From NCBI RefSeq assembly GCF_026212465.1, contig NC_080061.1:21379695-21443694 (forward strand): a DNA stretch of 64,000 nt. Reading direction: 5' to 3'. The translations under genes were made by a program, and so were the position numbers. Below, piece after piece: positions 53,189 to 61,303 of the stretch (its first letter is position 1; every line of letters begins with the position of its first letter). The notes beneath the pieces are model-generated. The model saw only the letters and a program-made list of their open reading frames with translations. It had not been told where the DNA came from and ran no database searches. Source of the DNA: Amaranthus tricolor. Lineage: Eukaryota > Streptophyta > Magnoliopsida > Caryophyllales > Amaranthaceae.

Positions 53189-54830
53189 TTATTGATTATT
53201 CATCGATCATTATTCAACGATCATTGATCGTTGTTCATTATGCATCAATTCATTCTTCATTGATCATTGATCCTTGTTCATTCTTCATCGTTCATTCTTC
53301 AATAATCATTGATCCTTGTACATTCTTTATCGTTCATTCTTCAATGATCATTGATCCTTGTTCATTATTCATCGTTCATTCTTCATTGATCATTGATTCG
53401 TGTTCAGTCTTCATCGTTCATTCTTCAATGATCATTGATCCTTGTTGATTATTCATCGATTATTGTTCAACGATCATTGATCGTTGTTCATTATGCATCA
53501 ATTCCTTCCTCATTGATCATTGATCCTTGTTCATTCTTCATCGTTCATTCTTCAATGATCATTGATCCTTGTACATTCTTCAGCGTTCATTCTTCAATGA
53601 TCATTGATCCTTGTTCATTATTCATCGTTCATTCTTCGTTGATCATTGATCCTTGTTCATTCTTCATCGTTCATTCTTCAATGATCATTGATCCTTGTAC
53701 ATTCTTCATCGTCCATTCGTTAATGGTCATCGATCCTTGTTCATTATTCATCGTTCATTCTTCATTGATCATTAATCCTTCTTCATTATTCATCGTTCAT
53801 TCTTAAATGATCATTGATCCTTGTTCATACATTATCGTTCATTCTTCAATTATCATTGATCATTGTACTTTCTTTATCGTTCATTCTTCAATGATCATTT
53901 ATCCTTGTTCATTATTCATCGTTCATTCTTCATTGATCATTGATCCTTGTTCATTCTTCATCGTTCATTCTTCAATGATCATTGATCCTTGTTGATTATT
54001 CATCGATCATTGTTCAACGATCATTGATCCTTGTTCATTATGCATCAATTCATTCTTCAATGATCATTGATCCCTGTTCATTCTTCATCGTTCATTCTTC
54101 AATGATCATTGATCCTTGTACATTTTTCATCGTTCATTCTTCAATGATAATTGAACCTTGTTCATTCTTCATCGTTCATTCTTCAATGATCATTGATCCT
54201 TGTTGATTGTTCATCGATCCTTGTTCAAAGATCATTTATCCTTGTTCATTCTTCATCTTTCATTCTTCAATGATCATTTATCCTTGTTTATTCTTCATCG
54301 TTCATTCTTCAATGATCATTGATCCTTGTTCATTATTCATCGATCATTGTTCAATGATCATTGATCCTTGTTCATTATTCATCGTTCATTCTTAAATGAT
54401 CAAATATCCTTGTTCATTCTTTATTATTCATTCTTCATTGATCATTGATCATTGTTCATTCTTTATCGTTCATTCTTCAATGATCATTGATCCTTGTTGA
54501 TTATTCATCGATCATTGTTCAACGATCATTGAACCTTGTTCATTATGCATCAATTCGTTCTTCATTGATCATTGATCATTGATCCTTGTACATTCTTCAT
54601 CGTTCATTCTTCAATGATCATTGATGCTTATTGATTATTCATCGATCATTATTCAACGATCATTAATCGTTGTTCATTATGCATCAATTCATTCTTCATT
54701 GATCATTGATCCTTGTTCATTCTTCATCGTTCATTCTTCAATAATCATTGATCCTTGTACATTCTTCATCGTTCATTCTTCAATGATCATTGATCCTTGT
54801 TCATTATTCGTCGTTCATTCTTCATTGAGC

Positions 54831-57800
54831 ATTGATCCTTGTTCATTCTTCATCGTTCATTCTTCATTGAGCATTGATCCTTGTTAATTCTTCATCGTTC
54901 ATTTAAATCATTGATCCTTGTACATTCTTAATCGTTAATTCTTCAATGATCATTGATCCTGGTTCATTTTTCATCGTTCATTCTTTATTAATCATTGATC
55001 CTTGTTCATTCTTTATCGTTCATTCTTCAATGATCATTGATCCTTGTTGATTATTCATCGATCATTGTTCAAAGATCATTGATCCGTGTTCATTATGCAT
55101 CAATTCATTCTTCATTGATCATTGATCCTTGTTCATTCTACATCGTTCATTCTTCAATGATCATTGATCCTTGTACATTCTTCAATGATAATTGATCCTT
55201 GTTCATTTTTCATCGTTCATTCTTCATTGATCATTGATCCTTGTTCATTCTTCATCGTTCATTCTTCAATGATCATTGATCCTTGTTCTTTATTCATCGA
55301 TGATTGTTCAATGATCATTGATCCTTGTTTATTATTCATCGTTCATTGTTCAATGATCATTGATTCTTGTACATTCTTCATCGTTCATTCGTCAATGGTC
55401 ATTGATCATTGTTCATTATTCATCGCTCATTCTTCATTGGTCATTGATCCTTGTTCATTCTTCATCGTTCATTCTTCAATGGTCATTGATCCTTGTTGAT
55501 TGTTCATCGATCATTGTTCAAAGATCATTTATCCTTGTTCATTCTTCATCTTTCATTCTTCATTGATCATTTATCCTTGTTCATTCTTCATCGTTCATTC
55601 TTCAATGATCATTGATCCTGGTTCATTATTCATCGATCATTGTTCAATGTTCATTGATCCTTGTTCATTATTCATCGTTCATTCTTAAATGATTAAATAT
55701 CCTTGTTCATTCTTTATCGTTCATTGTTTAATGATCATTGATCCTTGTACATTCTTAATCGTTAATTCTTCAATGATCGTTGATCCTGGTTCATTATTCA
55801 TCCTTCATTCTTTATTAATCATTGATCCTTGTTCATTCTTTATCGTTCATTCTTCAATGATCATTGATCCTTGTTGATTATTCATCGATCATTGTTCAAC
55901 GATCATTGAACCTTGTTCATTATGCATCAATTCGTTCTTCATTGATCATTGATCATTGATCCTTGTACATTCTTCATCGTTCATTCGTCAATGGTCATTG
56001 ATCGTTGTTCATTATTCATCGCTCATTCTTCATTGGTCATTGATCCTTGTTCATTCTTCATCGTTCATTCTTCAATGGTCATTGATCCTTGTTCATTATT
56101 CATCGATCATTGCTCAATGATCATTGATCCTTGTTCATTATTCCTCATTCTTTCTTAAATGATTATTGATACTTGTTTATTCTTCAACTTTCATTCTTCA
56201 TTGATCATTGATCCTTGTTCATTCTTCATCGTTCATTCTTCAATGATCATTGATCCTTGTTCATTATTCATCGATCATTGCTCAATGATCATTGATCCTT
56301 GTTCATTATTCCTCATTCTTTCTTAAATGATTATTGATACTTGTTTATTCTTCAACTTTCATTCTTCATTGATCATTGATCCTTGTTCATTCTTCATCGT
56401 TCATTCTTCAATGATCATTGATCCTTATTGATTATTCATCGATCATTATTCAACGATCATTGATCGTTGTTCATTATGCATCAATTCATTCTTCATTGAT
56501 CATTGATCCTTGTTCATTCTTCATCGTTCATTCTTCAATAATCATTGATCCTTGTACATTCTTTATCGTTCATTCTTCAATGATCATTGATCCTTGTTCA
56601 TTATTCATCGTTCATTCTTCATTGATCATTGATTCGTGTTCAGTCTTCATCGTTCATTCTTCAATGATCATTGATCCTTGTTGATTATTCATCGATTATT
56701 GTTCAACGATCATTGATCGTTGTTCATTATGCATCAATTCCTTCCTCATTGATCATTGATCCTTGTTCATTCTTCATCGTTCATTCTTCAATGATCATTG
56801 ATCCTTGTACATTCTTCAGCGTTCATTCTTCAATGATCATTGATCCTTGTTCATTATTCATCGTTCATTCTTCGTTGATCATTGATCCTTGTTCATTCTT
56901 CATCGTTCATTCTTCAATGATCATTGATCCTTGTACATTCTTCATCGTCCATTCGTTAATGGTCATCGATCCTTGTTCATTATTCATCGTTCATTCTTCA
57001 TTGATCATTAATCCTTCTTCATTATTCATCGTTCATTCTTAAATGATCATTGATCCTTGTTCATACATTATCGTTCATTCTTCAATTATCATTGATCATT
57101 GTACTTTCTTTATCGTTCATTCTTCAATGATCATTTATCCTTGTTCATTATTCATCGTTCATTCTTCATTGATCATTGATCCTTGTTCATTCTTCATCGT
57201 TCATTCTTCAATGATCATTGATCCTTGTTGATTATTCATCGATCATTGTTCAACGATCATTGATCCTTGTTCATTATGCATCAATTCATTCTTCAATGAT
57301 CATTGATCCCTGTTCATTCTTCATCGTTCATTCTTCAATGATCATTGATCCTTGTACATTTTTCATCGTTCATTCTTCAATGATAATTGAACCTTGTTCA
57401 TTCTTCATCGTTCATTCTTCAATGATCATTGATCCTTGTTGATTGTTCATCGATCCTTGTTCAAAGATCATTTATCCTTGTTCATTCTTCATCTTTCATT
57501 CTTCAATGATCATTTATCCTTGTTTATTCTTCATCGTTCATTCTTCAATGATCATTGATCCTTGTTCATTAGTCATCGATCATTGTTCAATGATCATTGA
57601 TCCTTGTTCATTATTCATCGTTCATTCTTAAATGATCAAATATCCTTGTTCATTCTTTATTATTCATTCTTCATTGATCATTGATCATTGTTCATTCTTT
57701 ATCGTTCATTCTTCAATGATCATTGATCCTTGTTGATTATTCATCGATCATTGTTCAACGATCATTGAACCTTGTTCATTATGCATCAATTCGTTCTTCA

Positions 57801-58046
57801 TTGATCATTGATCATTGATCCTTGTACATTCTTCATCGTTCATTCTTCAATGATCATTGATGCTTATTGATTATTCATCGATCATTATTCAACGATCATT
57901 AATCGTTGTTCATTATGCATCAATTCATTCTTCATTGATCATTGATCCTTGTTCATTCTTCATCGTTCATTCTTCAATAATCATTGATCCTTGTACATTC
58001 TTCATCGTTCATTCTTCAATGATCATTGATCCTTGTTCATTATTCA
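54831..58046 (+). repeat. Block G 3,236-bp HOR, copy 2
   Basis: This is almost identical to copy 1 along its whole length. The one clear substitution I noticed is GTTCATTAGTCATCG near 57,566 for GTTCATTATTCATCG near 54,330. The TAAATC joint recurs near 54,899. Copy 2 stops about 20 bp short of a full period before diverging. Confidence 0.92.
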
Positions 58047-58613
58047 TCTTACATTCTTCATTGATCATTGATCCGTGTTCATTCATCATCGTTCATTCTT
58101 CAATGATCATTGATCCTTGTTGATTCTTCATCGTTCATTCTTCAATGATCATTGATCCTTGTACATTCTTCATCGTTCATTGTTCAATGATCATTGATCC
58201 TTGTTCATTCTTCATCGTTCATTCTTCAATGATTTTTGATCCTTGTTCATTATTCATCGATTATTGTTCAATGATCATTGATCCTTGTTCATTATTCATT
58301 GTTCATTGTTCAATGATCAATGATCCTGGTACATTCTTCATTTTCCATTCGTCAATGGTCATCGATCCTTGTTCATTATTCATCGTTCATTCTTCATTGA
58401 TCATTAATACTTCTTCATTATTCATCGTTCATTCTTAAATGATCATTGATCCTTGTTCATTCATTATCGTTCATTCTTCAATGATCATTGATCCTTGTAA
58501 ATTCTTTATCGTTCATTCTTCAATGATCATTGATCCTTGTTCATTATTCATCGTTCATTCTTCATTGATCATTAATCCTTATTCATTCTTCATCGTTCAT
58601 TCTTCAATGATCA
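58047..58613 (+). repeat. Block G linker monomers
   Basis: These are standard monomers between the 3,236-bp and 1,345-bp duplications. The part from about 58,330 resembles 59,700-59,960, with variants such as GTCAATGGTCATCG and CTTGTAAATTC. No unique sequence or gene is seen. Confidence 0.75.
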
Positions 58614-59958
58614 TTGATCCTTGTTGATTATTCATCGATCATTGTTCAACGATCATTGATCCTTGTTCATTATGTATCAATTCATTCTTCATTGATCATT
58701 GATCCTTGTTCATTCTACATCGTTCATTCTTCAATGATCATTGATCCTTGTACATTCCTCATTGTTTATTCTTCAATGATAATTGATCCTTGTTCATGTT
58801 TCATCGTTCATTCTTCATTGATCATTGATCCTTGTTCATTCTTCATCGTTCATTCTTCAATGATCATTGATCCTTGTTCATTATTCATCGATGATTGTTC
58901 AATGATCATTGATCCTTGTACATTATTCATCGTTCATTGTTCAATGATAATTGATTCTTGTACATTCTTCATCGTCATTCGTCAATTGTCATTGATCGTT
59001 GTTCAATATTCATCGTTCATTCTTCATTGGTCATTGATCCTTGTTCATTCTTCATCGTTCATTCTTCAATGGTCATTGATCCTTGTTCATTATTCATCGA
59101 TCATTGTTCAATGATCATTGATCCTTGTTCATTATTCCTCATTCTTTCTTAAATGATTATTGATACTTATTCATTCTTCAACTTTCATTCTTCATTGATC
59201 ATTGATCCTTGTTCATTCTGCATCGTTCATTCTTCAATGATCATTGACCCTTATACATTCTTCATTGTTCATTCTTCAATGATCATTGATACGTGTTCAT
59301 TCTTCATCGTTCATTCTTCAATGATCATTGATCCTTGTTCATTAATCATCGTTCATTCTTCATTGATCATTGATCCGTGTTCATTCTTCATCGTTCATTC
59401 TTCAATGATCATTGATCCTTGTTGATTATTCATCGATTATTGTTCAACGATCATTGATTGTTGTTTATTATGCATCAATTCATTCTTCATTGATCATTGA
59501 TCCTTGTTCATTCTTCATCGTTCATTCTTCAATGATCATTGATCCTTGTACATTCTTCATCGTTCATTCTTCAATGATCATTGATCCTTGTTCATTATTC
59601 ATCGTTCATTCTTCGTTGATCATTGATGCTTGTTCATTCTTCATCGTTCATTCTTCAATGATCATTGATCCTTGTACATTCTTCATCGTCCATTCGTTAA
59701 TGGTCATCGATCCTTGTTCATTATTCATCGTTCATTCTTCATTGATCATTAATCCTTCTTCATTATTCATCGTTCATTCATAAATGATCATTGATCCTTT
59801 TTCATTCATTATCGTTCCTTGTTCAATGATCATTGATCCTTGTACATTCTTTATCGTTCATTCTTCAATGATCATTGATCCTTGTTCATTATTCATCGTT
59901 CATTCTTCATTGATCATTGATCCTTGTTCATTCTTCATCATTCATTCTTCAATGATCA
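58614..59958 (+). repeat. Block G 1,345-bp HOR, copy 1
   Basis: This corresponds to the next unit at a constant 1,345-bp offset. 1,345 is 1 modulo 7. The unit holds two +1 words (AATTCATT near 58,679 and 59,477) and one -1 word (GTCATT near 58,973), net +1. Parts of it recur from 62,821 at offset 4,207 = 601 x 7. Confidence 0.91.
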
Positions 59959-61303
59959 TTGATCCTTGTTGATTATTCATCGATCATTGTTCAACGATCA
60001 TTGATCCTTGTTCATTATGTATCAATTCATTCTTCATTGATCCTTGATCCTTGTTCATTCTACATCGTTCATTCTTCAATGATCATTGATCCTTGTACAA
60101 TCCTCATTGTTTATTCTTCAATGATAATTGATCCTTGTTCATGTTTCATCGTTCATTCTTCATTGATCATTGATCCTTGGTCATTCTTCATCGTTCATTC
60201 TTCAATGATCATTGATCCTTGTTCATTATTCATCGATGATTGTTCAATGATCATTGATCCTTGTACATTATTCATCGTTCATTGTTCAATGATAATTGAT
60301 TTTTGTACATTCTTCATCGTCATTCGTCAATTGTCATTGATCATTGTTCAATATTCATCGTTCATTCTTCATTGGTCATTGATCCTTGTTCATTCTTCAT
60401 CGTTCATTCTTCAATGGTCATTGATCCTTGTTCATTATTCATCGATCATTGTTCAATGATCATTGATCCTTGTTCATTATTCCTCATTCTTTCTTAAATG
60501 ATTATTGATACTTATTCATTCTTCAACTTTCATTCTTCATTGATCATTGATCCTTGTTCATTCTGCATCGTTCATTCTTCAATGATCATTGACCCTTATA
60601 CATTCTTCATTGTTCATTCTTCAATGATCATTGATACGTGTTCATTCTTCATCGTTCATTCTTCAATGATCATTGATCCTTGTTCATTAATCATCGTTCA
60701 TTCTTCATTGATCATTGATCCGTGTTCATTCTTCATCGTTCATTCTTCAATGATCATTGATCCTTGTTGATTATTCATCGATTATTGTTCAACGATCATT
60801 GATTGTTGTTCATTATGCATCAATTCATTCTTCATTGATCATTGATCCTTGTTCATTCTTCATCGTTCATTCTTCAATGATCATTGATCCTTGTACATTC
60901 TTCATCGTTCATTCTTCAATGATCATTGATCCTTGTTCATTATTCATCGTTCATTCTTCGTTGATCATTGATGCTTGTTCATTCTTCATCGTTCATTCTT
61001 CAATGATCATTGATCCTTGTACATTCTTCATCGTCCATTCGTTAATGGTCATCGATCCTTGTTCATTATTCATCGTTCATTCTTCATTGATCATTAATCC
61101 TTCTTCATTATTCATCGTTCATTCATAAATGGTCATTGATCCTTTTTCATTCATTATCGTTCCTTCTTCAATGATCATTGATCCTTGTACATTCTTTATC
61201 GTTCATTCTTCAATGATCATTGATCCTTGTTCATTATTCATCGTTCATTCTTCATTGATCATTGATCCTTGTTCATTCTTCATCATTCATTCTTCAATGA
61301 TCA
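59959..61303 (+). repeat. Block G 1,345-bp HOR, copy 2
   Basis: Sparse substitutions separate it from copy 1, for example TTGGTCATTC near 60,178 for TTGTTCATTC, and GTACAATCCTC near 60,095 for GTACATTCCTC. Similarity runs on to about 61,380. Confidence 0.91.

Larger units (their letters stand above)
51595..54830 (+). repeat. Block G 3,236-bp HOR, copy 1
   Basis: This corresponds to 54,831-58,046 at a constant offset of 3,236 bp. A joint near 51,663 (GTTCATTTAAATCATTG) breaks the 7-bp register by +2. Seven AATTC-type words add +7. The sum, +9, equals 2 modulo 7, the remainder of 3,236. Similarity ends near 54,810, where this copy reads ATTATTCGTCG and the other ATTATTCATCTTAC. Confidence 0.92.
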
